Source of the DNA: JAJRRH01 sp047638815
GTDB taxonomy: Bacteria > Bacteroidota > Bacteroidia > Flavobacteriales_D > JABDKJ01
Direction: 5' to 3'
Length of the DNA stretch: 63,901 nucleotides
Assembly: GCA_047638815.1 (NCBI GenBank)
Contig: JBLIMR010000010.1
Span: 1-63,901 of the forward strand
The notes beneath the pieces are model-generated. The model was not told where the DNA came from, ran no database searches, and saw nothing but the letters and a program-made list of their open reading frames with translations. The position numbers and the translations under genes were made by a program. Each line of letters starts with the position of its first letter. The first letter of the stretch is position 1. Positions 40,827-48,627 of this stretch are shown in pieces.

Positions 40827-42178
40827 ATTCGATAGATAAAATAATAGTTGTTGGCGCTGGTCTAACTGGACCTCTCATTGCTATAATGATGAAGCAACGT
40901 GGTTACGATGTTGACTTGTATGAAAGTCGACCAGACATGCGTGAAATTGAAATGTCTGCTGGTAGATCAATAAATCTTGCACTATCAAATAGAGGAATAA
41001 AAGCATTAGAAGAAGTTGATTGTAAAACCGCTGTTATGGCTCTGACGGTTCCAATGTATGGTCGAATGCTTCATGATCTCGAGGGCAATCAAAGAATGAG
41101 TCCTTATAGTGGTCGTGACGGAGAAGCCATTAACTCTGTGCCTAGAGGAGAACTAAACATTCTTCTAATGAATAAGGCAGAAGCTATTGGCGTTAAAATA
41201 TTCTTCAACATGAAATGTACTTCATGTGATTTATTGAATGGGTCAGTGACATTCAAAAGCTATGTTGATAGACAAGAAGCAACCGTTCATGCAGATTTAA
41301 TACTAGGTGCTGATGGACTGAACTCTGCTGTTCGCGATGCCATGTATCAAGAGCATAGAAAACTCAAATTTTCATTTTCTCAAGACTATCTAACACACGG
41401 CTATAAAGAACTTAGAATCCCACCTGGTCCGAATAACGAGTTCCAACTTGATAATGGAGCATTACATATTTGGCCAAGAGGCGGACATATGATTATTGCC
41501 TTACCCAATGAAGATAAATCTTTCACGGTAACATTATTTCATAGTTTCAATGGTGATGAAGGGTTTGATAATTTGAATACGGACGATAAGATTTTAATCT
41601 TCTTCAAAAAGTATTACAAGTCTGCATTTGATCTTATGCCAGATCTATTGGAAGACTTTAAAGACAATCCAACTGGTTCATTGACGACCATCAAATGTTA
41701 TCCATGGCAAGCCTATGGGAAAACTGTTCTCATTGGTGATAGTGCCCATGCCATTGTCCCATTTTATGGACAAGGTATGAATGCATCTTTCGAAGACTGC
41801 TCCGTTTTTGCAAGAATCCACGACAAACATAAAGGTGATTGGACTGTTATTCTGGATAAATATCAAGAGGAAAGGAAGGTCGATGCTGATGCCATTGCTG
41901 AGCTTGCTTTGCAAAACTATATTGAGATGAGAGACTCGGTTGCTCATCCTGATTTTAAAGAGAAAAGAGAATTAGAAATGAAGTTAGAAGCGACTTATCC
42001 CGATTTTAACTCAAAGTACTCAATGGTGACATTCAAACCAGAAATCCCCTACTCTACAGCTCTTAGTCTTGGAAAGAAACAAGATCAGTTTTTGTTGAAT
42101 TTTTGTGGGGAAATCGATGATACATCGAAAGTGGATATTGCTTCTTTATTGAAGAATTTGAAAAATCTTCACGACTAG
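40823..42178 (+). CDS. kmo: Kynurenine 3-monooxygenase
   Basis: FAD enzyme that hydroxylates kynurenine to 3-hydroxykynurenine with NADPH and O2. The 451-residue protein has the dinucleotide motif VVGAGLTGPLIAIMMKQRG, the substrate-loop signature SAGRSINLALSNRG, GADGLNSAVRDAM, and GDSAHAIVPFYGQGMNASFE (FAD ribityl binding). The C-terminus ends without the membrane helix of animal KMO, as in bacterial enzymes. It is the last gene of the tryptophan cluster, followed by a hairpin at 42201. Confidence 0.96.
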   Translation: MNSIDKIIVVGAGLTGPLIAIMMKQRGYDVDLYESRPDMREIEMSAGRSINLALSNRGIKALEEVDCKTAVMALTVPMYGRMLHDLEGNQRMSPYSGRDGEAINSVPRGELNILLMNKAEAIGVKIFFNMKCTSCDLLNGSVTFKSYVDRQEATVHADLILGADGLNSAVRDAMYQEHRKLKFSFSQDYLTHGYKELRIPPGPNNEFQLDNGALHIWPRGGHMIIALPNEDKSFTVTLFHSFNGDEGFDNLNTDDKILIFFKKYYKSAFDLMPDLLEDFKDNPTGSLTTIKCYPWQAYGKTVLIGDSAHAIVPFYGQGMNASFEDCSVFARIHDKHKGDWTVILDKYQEERKVDADAIAELALQNYIEMRDSVAHPDFKEKRELEMKLEATYPDFNSKYSMVTFKPEIPYSTALSLGKKQDQFLLNFCGEIDDTSKVDIASLLKNLKNLHD

Positions 42179-42200
42179 AAGAACCTTTTAAAAATAGAAA

Positions 42201-42226
42201 CGGGAAGTAAACTTAATTACTTCCCG
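42201..42226 (+). terminator. Hairpin ending the tryptophan-degradation operon
   Basis: CGGGAAGTAA and TTACTTCCCG form a perfect 10-bp stem with a six-base loop, 22 bases past the kmo stop. No T-run follows, so efficiency as a rho-independent terminator is uncertain. Confidence 0.6.
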
Positions 42227-42652
42227 GATCTGAGCTATTGAAATACAAACCTCATTAACAATCCTCTTCACTTTATCACTCTCAATAGCATTTTCTTTTT
42301 GAGTAGAAAATTGAGGTTTGTTCTTAATGAAAAGATATGTTGGTTTAACGGGTGTTTCCTTGATTTGGTTACGTTTTTTTGATTATTTTGTTATGAAATG
42401 GGCTAAAGAGCTGGTTAACAGCAATAATCATTTCATATATTTCATGTCTATAGTCTTTGAATCACTAGCATATTAGCCCATTAGGAGCAATCTTCGCTTA
42501 TTTACGCGTTCGATCTAATGATTCATAATATGACAAGCTTGGTGATTTGCAGTCTTTAACCCTCTGGAGCATTAAAATAGGCATATTTCGCCATAATTTC
42601 ATTTCTTAAATTTATGCTGATAGCATATACCAATTCGATTAGAAAGATATTA
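42227..42652. other. Intergenic region without a clear gene
   Basis: About 425 bases between the kmo hairpin and a pseudogene. It contains a 10-bp inverted repeat (ACAAACCTCA at 42245-42254, TGAGGTTTGT at 42312-42321). On the minus strand a frame of roughly 65 codons without ATG (about 42185-42390) has protein-like composition, but there is no start and no family match, so I do not call it a gene. This may be decayed DNA, as the next gene is broken. Confidence 0.3.
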
Positions 42653-43335
42653 TTAAAAAATTTGATACTTTACACGAATAGTCAAGTTAGCCATTAATCC
42701 TGAACTACGGCTATGAATCCACGATTTAGAACCACTCGGAATTGAATGAACGACTTCAATGTCGCCCTTCTTTTTTAGATAAATAGCCTGTAAACTACTA
42801 ACCACTACTAAACTTACACCTGGATATAACTTGAAATCATATTTCGTAGATGTTATCCATCCATGAAATTCCTCATTAAAACTTAAACTTTGAGTAAATG
42901 GATCGAAAAAATCATCTCCAATTTCCACTATCCCAGATTCCGCAGTTCTACATATGACAAACCAAAACCATAGGAAACTCTGGCATTATCGATATCCATT
43001 AAAATTCCATTAATAATAAATTGCAAATATCTTGAATCATATTTGTAGTCAGTGAAGTTTGACCTAACCAACACCGATTCAAGATGATCTTTCCCAAAGA
43101 CCAATTCAAGATCTACTTATTTAAAGTATGAATATTCAACCACACCCATTAGTCGGTAATGACTAGTCTCATGTTTAATCAATATTGTGGAAAGTGGTAA
43201 AAAAGTAATGCCGGTTAAATCTCCAGATAAAAAAAGTTCATGTCGACTTTCTTCATCTGATAAAACTTCTATTTGAGCATTTGTTGGAACACTTATTAGG
43301 ACTAGACTAATAATATAAAACAGCCGTGTAATCAT
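42653..43335 (-). pseudogene. Broken DUF6048-like outer-membrane protein gene
   Basis: From ATG 43335 the frame gives a signal peptide (MITRLFYIISLVLISVPTNA) and beta-strand-like sequence to TAA at 43117-43119. The same frame then continues with VDLELVFGKDHLESVLVRSN, YKYDSRYLQFIINGILMDID and RVSYGFGLSYV. A one-base shift between about 42935 and 42958 is needed to enter GIVEIGDDFFDPF, GWITSTKYDFKLYPGVSLVV, SIPSGSKSWIHS and the final NLTIRVKYQIF, which ends in an aromatic as barrels do. The pattern and the DUF6452-like partner upstream point to DUF6048. One stop and one frameshift make it a pseudogene. Confidence 0.72.
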
Positions 43336-43735
43336 CGCTTGATCTAGGTGAGTCAAAATGTATTTCTACGTTTGAAAATGTGGTCATCCCTATTATCCTT
43401 TCGTTGCCAAGTAAAATACAATAGCCGCTTCCATTGTTACCAACATTCAAATCTCTATCATATCCAAATGCCAATGTATCAAGTTCGCCTTGAAGATCAA
43501 ATATTAGCACTGTACTATCTCGAGATAAGTCAATAGGAATCTTATCAACCTTTGAGTTTTCAACTAAATTGCCATCAGCATATAAGGAGTAAACACGATT
43601 GAAAGTAGGCTCAAAACTTTGTCCAGTTTCACTTATGAACCTCAATTCCAAATCAAACGATGTGCTCTCACATCTTCGACAACTCGTCAGAACCACGGAG
43701 ACCAATAAAAGTATTATACAATAGCGAAATAACAC
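43307..43735 (-). CDS. DUF6452-like lipoprotein
   Basis: A 142-residue lipoprotein with signal MLFRYCIILLLVSVVLTSC (lipobox Cys about 19) and a small beta-rich domain: STSFDLELRFIS, KVDKIPIDLSRDSTVLIFDL, DTLAFGYDRDLN, SGYCILL. The alternating strand pattern with a conserved Cys near the end resembles DUF6452, which as I recall neighbours DUF6048 genes in Bacteroidetes. Its last 29 bases overlap the start of the broken DUF6048-like gene. It appears intact, although its presumed partner is decayed. The function is unknown. Confidence 0.65.
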   Translation of the reverse strand: MLFRYCIILLLVSVVLTSCRRCESTSFDLELRFISETGQSFEPTFNRVYSLYADGNLVENSKVDKIPIDLSRDSTVLIFDLQGELDTLAFGYDRDLNVGNNGSGYCILLGNERIIGMTTFSNVEIHFDSPRSSDDYTAVLYY

Positions 43736-43818
43736 ATTAACAGATTTTATTTTTCATAAGGTAGCAATAAATAAAAAGACTTTAACTTTTCATCTATTGT
43801 ATTTAGAAACTGACAGTT

Positions 43819-44403
43819 CTATTCAATGAAAATTCTATGAAGATCCAAAACTTGCTTTAACAGTGAATGCTCCTCATCATTATAAACGATATGATTGGCA
43901 AGCTCAACCTTCTTCTCTTCTGCCCACTGATTGGCCATTCTTGATAATACATCCTCCTTCGATACATTATCTCTTGCCATGACTCTTGATATTCTAAGCG
44001 CTAATGGACAAGAAACCACAATTACTGAATCCATATGTTTAGCAGATCCTGATTCATATAGAATTGCAGCTTCTTTAATTGAATATGGAGAACTATCTTT
44101 TAGATCCTCAACCCAATTTGTGTAATCAATGGCAACACGAGGATGGATCAATTTATTTAGCTCCTCTAACTTAGTTTTATCTAAAAATACAATATCCGCC
44201 AATTCCTTTTTATCAATAAGTCCATTAGGAAGTTTTGATATTTCGAAGGAATTACAAATTGAATCTTTTAGGTTTTCATCCGAATCCAGAATTAACTTTG
44301 CACGATCATCCGAAAAGTAAATCGGAACACCAAGGTGCTCGAATAACTTGGCAACAGTTGTTTTACCACTGCCAATACCTCCGGTAAGGCCAATCTGAAT
44401 CAT
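43819..44403 (-). CDS. coaE: Dephospho-CoA kinase
   Basis: Final step of coenzyme A synthesis, phosphorylating the 3'-OH of dephospho-CoA. The 194-residue protein has the P-loop IGLTGGIGSGKTTVAKLFE, YFSDDRAKLIL, HPRVAIDYTNW, SIKEAAILYESG and VIVVSCPLALRISRVMARD. All family motifs are present. It follows yajC by 7 bases in a DUF1573-yajC-coaE operon, an order I know as common in Bacteroidetes (often with nusB in front, which is absent here). Confidence 0.96.
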   Translation of the reverse strand: MIQIGLTGGIGSGKTTVAKLFEHLGVPIYFSDDRAKLILDSDENLKDSICNSFEISKLPNGLIDKKELADIVFLDKTKLEELNKLIHPRVAIDYTNWVEDLKDSSPYSIKEAAILYESGSAKHMDSVIVVSCPLALRISRVMARDNVSKEDVLSRMANQWAEEKKVELANHIVYNDEEHSLLKQVLDLHRIFIE

Positions 44404-44410
44404 TTGAAAA

Positions 44411-44746
44411 TTATGACTTGTTGTTTGTCACTTCAATTTCACTGGCACTTCCCTCAGCTGAAATTGCTGATTTTTCGACAACTAGTTTACCACCACCTTT
44501 TGTGCTTATGGTCACAGTAGTATCTGCCACTGATTCTATTTTACCGTGAATTCCACCAATTGTTACGATGTTGACACCTTTGTCAATACTGGATCTAAAT
44601 TCTTTTGCTTTTTTCGCTTTTTGCTGCTGCGGACGTAGCATGAAGAAGTAAAAGATTACAAATATGGCCAATGGAAATATCCAGGCCGTAATGGGACTTT
44701 GGCCCTCCGCAGGAGGAGCCATCAAAATAATATAATTGTGTAGCAT
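44411..44746 (-). CDS. yajC: Preprotein translocase accessory subunit YajC
   Basis: Small inner-membrane protein of the SecDF-YajC complex. The 111-residue product has one membrane helix (AWIFPLAIFVIFYFFMLRPQ), the basic QQQKAKKAKEF stretch, then DKGVNIVTIGGIHGKIESVA and TVTISTKGGGKLVVEKSAIS. The start is ATG 44746, or possibly ATG 44722 eight codons on. It lies between the DUF1573 and coaE genes, with gaps of 5 and 7 bases. Confidence 0.94.
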   Translation of the reverse strand: MLHNYIILMAPPAEGQSPITAWIFPLAIFVIFYFFMLRPQQQKAKKAKEFRSSIDKGVNIVTIGGIHGKIESVADTTVTISTKGGGKLVVEKSAISAEGSASEIEVTNNKS

Positions 44747-44751
44747 GATTG

Positions 44752-45204
44752 TTAATTAGGTGAAACGACCTCGCCCTCTAGGTATAATACAGAGGTTGAT
44801 GGATCGGTGTTAGAAACGATATTAATACTTTTAGATTGAAGACCACTTTTACCTTCAGAATTGAACTCTACTTCGATTAGTCCTTCATCCCCAGGCATTA
44901 TAGGATCCTTTGGCCAATCCTTTGGGGTCGTGCAACCACACGATGGTTTTACGGCACCAATAACCAAAGGGCCTTCACCAGAACTTTTGAACTTGAAAGT
45001 GAAAGTTATTTTTTCTCCTTGCGATATCTTTCCGAAATTAAATACTTCTTTTTCAAAAGTAATTCCAGCGACACTTAACCCAGCATTTTCTGGAGTAATT
45101 TTATTAGTAACCATATTGGTATTCAGAGATTCGTTGCCCGAATTAGTAACACGGCAACCAAGCATGGAAATAGCAAAGAATAATAAAAAAATGGATTTAG
45201 TCAT
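44752..45204 (-). CDS. DUF1573 lipoprotein
   Basis: A 150-residue lipoprotein (signal with lipobox ISMLGC, Cys about 17) containing one DUF1573 immunoglobulin-like domain: EKEVFNFGKISQGEKITFTF, VKPSCGCTTPKDWPKDPIMP with the hallmark SCGCT, and GLIEVEFNSEGKSGLQSKSI. The function is unknown. A TACTTTTG -7 box lies at 45222-45229, 17 bases upstream, making this the first gene of the operon with yajC and coaE. Confidence 0.92.
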   Translation of the reverse strand: MTKSIFLLFFAISMLGCRVTNSGNESLNTNMVTNKITPENAGLSVAGITFEKEVFNFGKISQGEKITFTFKFKSSGEGPLVIGAVKPSCGCTTPKDWPKDPIMPGDEGLIEVEFNSEGKSGLQSKSINIVSNTDPSTSVLYLEGEVVSPN

Positions 45205-45221
45205 TCATTTTAATTTGATCA

Positions 45222-45229
45222 CAAAAGTA
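45222..45229 (-). promoter_or_regulatory. -7 box of the DUF1573-yajC-coaE operon
   Basis: Minus-strand TACTTTTG, matching TAnnTTTG, 17 bases before the start codon. No obvious TTG at -33. Confidence 0.5.
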
Positions 45230-45316
45230 ATCAAATAACATGATTTTATAATCCTAAGAAAATTAATTGAATGTTAAAATTACGGACGTAAACTATCCCG
45301 TAGGATTTGAGGAATT

Positions 45317-46084
45317 TTAATTAAGTGTTTTCTTTTCCTCCTTATTCCCTCCGAATGTAATTGGTTTTTTAACTCCAAAACCGTATTGGAATCTACCGAT
45401 AGCAAATCCGTCTTGACCCGTTCCTTGAACCCATGCAAAGTTGTATCCAAAATTCATGGATAATTTGATCTTCTTTCCAATTTCCACTCCATATGTATTT
45501 GCTAAAGTATAGCTAGAAGCATCGGAATTATATAAAACAATTCCCTTAAGGGCTGAAGTAACTGCTAATTCCTTACTAAAGTGATATGATCCAACTAAAC
45601 CTAATTCCTCGTGCAACATCCCATATTTGATAGACTGATCAAAGATGTCATCTGTTTCAAAGTCAAAATCATCATCTAAAAAATCAAAACTATTAATAAC
45701 TGTATAGTACCCTTCTGCATCTCTCAAGGTTAAATCATCCGAAATGGTATAGCCATAACCCAACTTGTGGGTTACCGCGAAAGCAAGTTTTGTGTCAATA
45801 TCTCCAACAAATTGATATTTTAAATTTAATGTTGCGGAATTAAAGAGTTGAGTCTGTATTCCTATATCCAATCTTTCATGAAACCCTCTTTTGAACTCGA
45901 TGGATGGAGATAACCATGGCGTTGAATATTCTTCATCTGATATAGAGTTTGCCGCAGTTGCCGAAACAATTAATTCATTGTTTCCCACTCCTAAAGTTTT
46001 AGCCGTCTGAAAATCTAGGACAGAAGTACATGAATTTAATATCATCACTGATATTAAGCCCAAGAGTAAAGCAGATTTGTTCAT
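45317..46084 (-). CDS. Hypothetical outer-membrane-like lipoprotein
   Basis: A 255-residue protein with a lipoprotein signal (MILNSCTS, Cys about 19). The body is rich in alternating beta strands (LSPSIEFKRGFHERLDIGIQ, LAFAVTHKLGYGYTI, YGVEIGKKIKLSMNFGYNF, GRFQYGFGVKKPI) as in an eight- to ten-strand barrel. A D/F-rich loop lies at about 132-146. I do not recognise a named family. It stands alone, 112 bases before the DUF1573 operon start and 150 bases after the sulfotransferase gene, both on the same strand. Confidence 0.75.
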   Translation of the reverse strand: MNKSALLLGLISVMILNSCTSVLDFQTAKTLGVGNNELIVSATAANSISDEEYSTPWLSPSIEFKRGFHERLDIGIQTQLFNSATLNLKYQFVGDIDTKLAFAVTHKLGYGYTISDDLTLRDAEGYYTVINSFDFLDDDFDFETDDIFDQSIKYGMLHEELGLVGSYHFSKELAVTSALKGIVLYNSDASSYTLANTYGVEIGKKIKLSMNFGYNFAWVQGTGQDGFAIGRFQYGFGVKKPITFGGNKEEKKTLN

Positions 46085-46234
46085 ATTTCGAAATTACAGA
46101 TAAAGTTCTATTTCCATAAATTGATTGAAAACCAATATTTTATCCCGTTTGTTAATACCTAAATACGATGATTTCTGTTATTGGGTTTCATTTATCACTA
46201 CTAATTTATCTATAGGTTGAACATTAAGTAGATT

Positions 46235-46957
46235 CTATAAAGATCTTTCTATCAGCTCTTTATAATGCTTTTGAGATTCTTTCAATAGAGAAGTTAAATG
46301 ATTCGGAATACCTTCATTTTTCGGTTTATAGGCCATGAAACCTGTTGATGTATGGACGTTTCGATACCAATATTCCGCCCAAATACCATCTTCTGTTCTC
46401 GCTCCAGCAGTCCATGAGAGCATGGTGTCGGAGAAAGGAATTCCTATCTCTTTACAAAGCCTATCAATCGTGTTTTTAGGATCAACAAGTACCTTTATGG
46501 AGTCTAAGATTATGGATTTTGCCTTTATGCTATCTAGGTAATTTAGTAGCTTTATATGATCTTCATACCCAACATCACTCATTTTCGGATTTTTTATAAC
46601 CTTCGCAAATGAGGTGATCATCTCCAATGGATCCCTAGTTAGGATAACATTTACAACATCTTTCATAAATGCCTTGGGTAAATCCAAAAGATGATGCGTC
46701 ATGTTTTTGTAAAAAATCACTGGTTTATCCTGAGGTCCCATCATCATTTCAAGAACTTTTAGTCCGTCAAGTTCCATCGTTCTAAGAATATCATTTGCCC
46801 CAGGATGGTATTCTTTCGCATCAGTATTTGCTAGATAATATCCATATAATGGTTCATCGTAAACCTTAGTATCATTTCTTTGGGCGAAAGAGTACATAAG
46901 GGCTGTGGAAATATTTCTCGGGCCAGACCAAAGGCATATTCTCTTGACATTTTCCAT
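46235..46957 (-). CDS. Sulfotransferase-like P-loop protein
   Basis: A 240-residue protein with a sulfotransferase-type P-loop fold. ICLWSGPRNISTALMYSFAQ at the N-terminus resembles a 5'-phosphosulfate-binding loop (the SxPRS/T form). FYKNMTHHLLDLP, VILTRDPLEMITSF and the C-terminal YRNVHTSTGFMAYKP also fit the family. The substrate is unknown and true sulfonation activity is not proven. Its start overlaps the class IV aminotransferase stop by one base. Plants carry, as I recall, a single protein that fuses such a domain to a class IV aminotransferase, so the two gene products probably act together. Confidence 0.8.
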   Translation of the reverse strand: MENVKRICLWSGPRNISTALMYSFAQRNDTKVYDEPLYGYYLANTDAKEYHPGANDILRTMELDGLKVLEMMMGPQDKPVIFYKNMTHHLLDLPKAFMKDVVNVILTRDPLEMITSFAKVIKNPKMSDVGYEDHIKLLNYLDSIKAKSIILDSIKVLVDPKNTIDRLCKEIGIPFSDTMLSWTAGARTEDGIWAEYWYRNVHTSTGFMAYKPKNEGIPNHLTSLLKESQKHYKELIERSL

Positions 46958-47874
46958 TATCCTCTCGTTATTTCATTAGCAACCATATCATCATATAATG
47001 TATCAAGCTTCTTCGTCATTGATCCCATAAGACCATTACCAATCACTCGACCGTCTATTTTAACAACAGGTGTCAATCCACCAAATGTACCCGTAACGAA
47101 AGCTTCATCTGCCCCATAAACATCAAATAATGAGAAATTTTTCTGACGGCAAATAATCCCATGATCATCACATACTCTTATCACATTTCCTCGAGTTATC
47201 CCATTCATGCAATATTGCCCTGTAGAAGTCCATACCTCCTTTTCTTTCACAATAAAAAAGTTGGTGGCATTACACGTTGAGACGAATCCATGAATGTCTA
47301 ACATTAATGCTTCATCCGCCCCAGCTTCTATGGCTTGAACCAATGCCTGGACTTCATGTAACTTACTATGACAGTTTAACCTTGGATCAAGATAATCTGG
47401 TGACCCTCTTCTTATTGTACTGGTGAAAAGCGTAATACCTTTGTTTTTACTTTCACTTGAAGCCTTCTTGTGTTCCGCAATTATCACAACATTAGGACCT
47501 GATATTGTTAACCTTGGATCTTGTGAAGGTGTTTTTTTAATACCACGAGTAACCATGACCCTCACGTGAACGTTATCCACCATTTTATTGGCCTCCAGCA
47601 CTTCAAAAAGGTTCTCCGCTAGTTCATCTTGTGTAAAAGGTAGTTTCATCCCTATCGCGGCTGCGCCATCCCATAATCGCTTAAAGTGTAAATCTTTGAA
47701 TGCCAGTTTACCATGATGTAATCTTAGGGCTTCCCATACGCCATCTCCTACCAAATAACCACTATCAAAAACAGAAATTTTAGCATCCTGTCTATGAAAA
47801 AGTTCTCCGTTAATTGATATTAAAACATCATCATTTCTAGTGTCCTCTAGCGCATTATGCGTTCCATGTACCAT
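46957..47874 (-). CDS. Class IV PLP aminotransferase (BCAT/D-amino-acid transaminase type)
   Basis: Fold-type IV aminotransferase of 305 residues. Motifs are FDSGYLVGDGVWEALRLHHG, HVRVMVTRGI, RLNCHSKLHEVQALVQA with the PLP-binding Lys, DEALMLDIHGFVSTCNATNF and TRGNVIRVCDDHG, with AFVTGTFGGLTPVVKIDGR near the C-terminus. It differs from housekeeping IlvE, so branched-chain, D-amino-acid or 4-amino-4-deoxychorismate-type substrates are all open. It is coupled to the sulfotransferase-like gene (one-base overlap) and follows the VOC gene by 42 bases. Confidence 0.88.
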   Translation of the reverse strand: MVHGTHNALEDTRNDDVLISINGELFHRQDAKISVFDSGYLVGDGVWEALRLHHGKLAFKDLHFKRLWDGAAAIGMKLPFTQDELAENLFEVLEANKMVDNVHVRVMVTRGIKKTPSQDPRLTISGPNVVIIAEHKKASSESKNKGITLFTSTIRRGSPDYLDPRLNCHSKLHEVQALVQAIEAGADEALMLDIHGFVSTCNATNFFIVKEKEVWTSTGQYCMNGITRGNVIRVCDDHGIICRQKNFSLFDVYGADEAFVTGTFGGLTPVVKIDGRVIGNGLMGSMTKKLDTLYDDMVANEITRG

Positions 47875-47916
47875 ATCATATATATTTTTTAGTCCTTTTT
47901 ACTCTCTGCTGGGTCA

Positions 47917-48606
47917 TTAAACTTCATCATTGAAGACAAACATTCCTAGTCCCCCTGGATCTTGAAGTATAACATTATCAACCTTTCCTTCCTTGTTAAA
48001 AACCGTTACTTCTTCGGCTATTCTAATTTCAACCTTTCTTATTTCTTCTATTATTCTAGGATTATTCTTGCCATTGAAGTAGGTCAATGAAGGATTAATG
48101 AATAGATGAGGACAATTAAAAGCACTTATTAAGCTTATTACATCTCCATTTTCATTAGCTAGACTGACCCATCCTGCTTCAGCACTACCCATCGTAACTT
48201 TAAAACTTAGTTTCTCCCAAACTTTAATACTGTTGACAATGTTAGTTGTCTCAATACTAACACCGTCATAATTACCCAAAACGGATGGTTTCGCATTATT
48301 TTCTTTCTCCAGATCAGTACCGTTACCTTCAATTAAATAAACCCAAACCCCGGAGTAATCTGTGAGTAGATGACCTCCTTCAATTGGTATGACATTGGCT
48401 ATTTGTTTTAGCCCATCAATATCAAACGCTCCACCGAATAACTGGATTCCTGGCCGAGCTTTACTCTCCTCATTAACATGGATATTAACTTTTCCATCCG
48501 TGTATATACACTTTCCGTCCAAAATTAATTTGGTGAAATTAAGACGGTCATAAAAGGAATTACTATCCTCAATATTACCGCACACCGTTTGAACTATCAT
48601 TTTCAT
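47917..48606 (-). CDS. Tandem VOC (glyoxalase/dioxygenase-fold) protein
   Basis: About 229 residues, apparently two vicinal-oxygen-chelate half-modules: the first from MIVQTVCGNIEDSNSFYDRL to GVWVYLIEG, the second from YDGVSIETTNIVNSIKVWEK to QDPGGLGMFVF. The strand-helix-strand spacing fits the fold, but metal ligands are not obvious, so it may be a binding protein rather than an enzyme. The start at 48606 (MKMIVQT) is favoured; ATG 48621 would overlap nothing but adds a non-family tail. It lies 21 bases after the glycosyltransferase stop in the same minus-strand run. Confidence 0.65.
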   Translation of the reverse strand: MKMIVQTVCGNIEDSNSFYDRLNFTKLILDGKCIYTDGKVNIHVNEESKARPGIQLFGGAFDIDGLKQIANVIPIEGGHLLTDYSGVWVYLIEGNGTDLEKENNAKPSVLGNYDGVSIETTNIVNSIKVWEKLSFKVTMGSAEAGWVSLANENGDVISLISAFNCPHLFINPSLTYFNGKNNPRIIEEIRKVEIRIAEEVTVFNKEGKVDNVILQDPGGLGMFVFNDEV

Positions 48607-48627
48607 TCTATAAAAATACAATTTCTT

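Noticed and set aside
42185..42390. Minus-strand frame of about 65 codons in the gap after kmo
   Set aside because: It has no start codon and no recognisable motif, and it runs through the operon's terminator hairpin.
25942..43335. Stop-codon recoding (selenocysteine, pyrrolysine or an altered code) to explain the in-frame stops
   Set aside because: The stops are TAA, TAG and TAA, each gene also has a frameshift, and TAA, TAG and TGA all end normal genes in the window.
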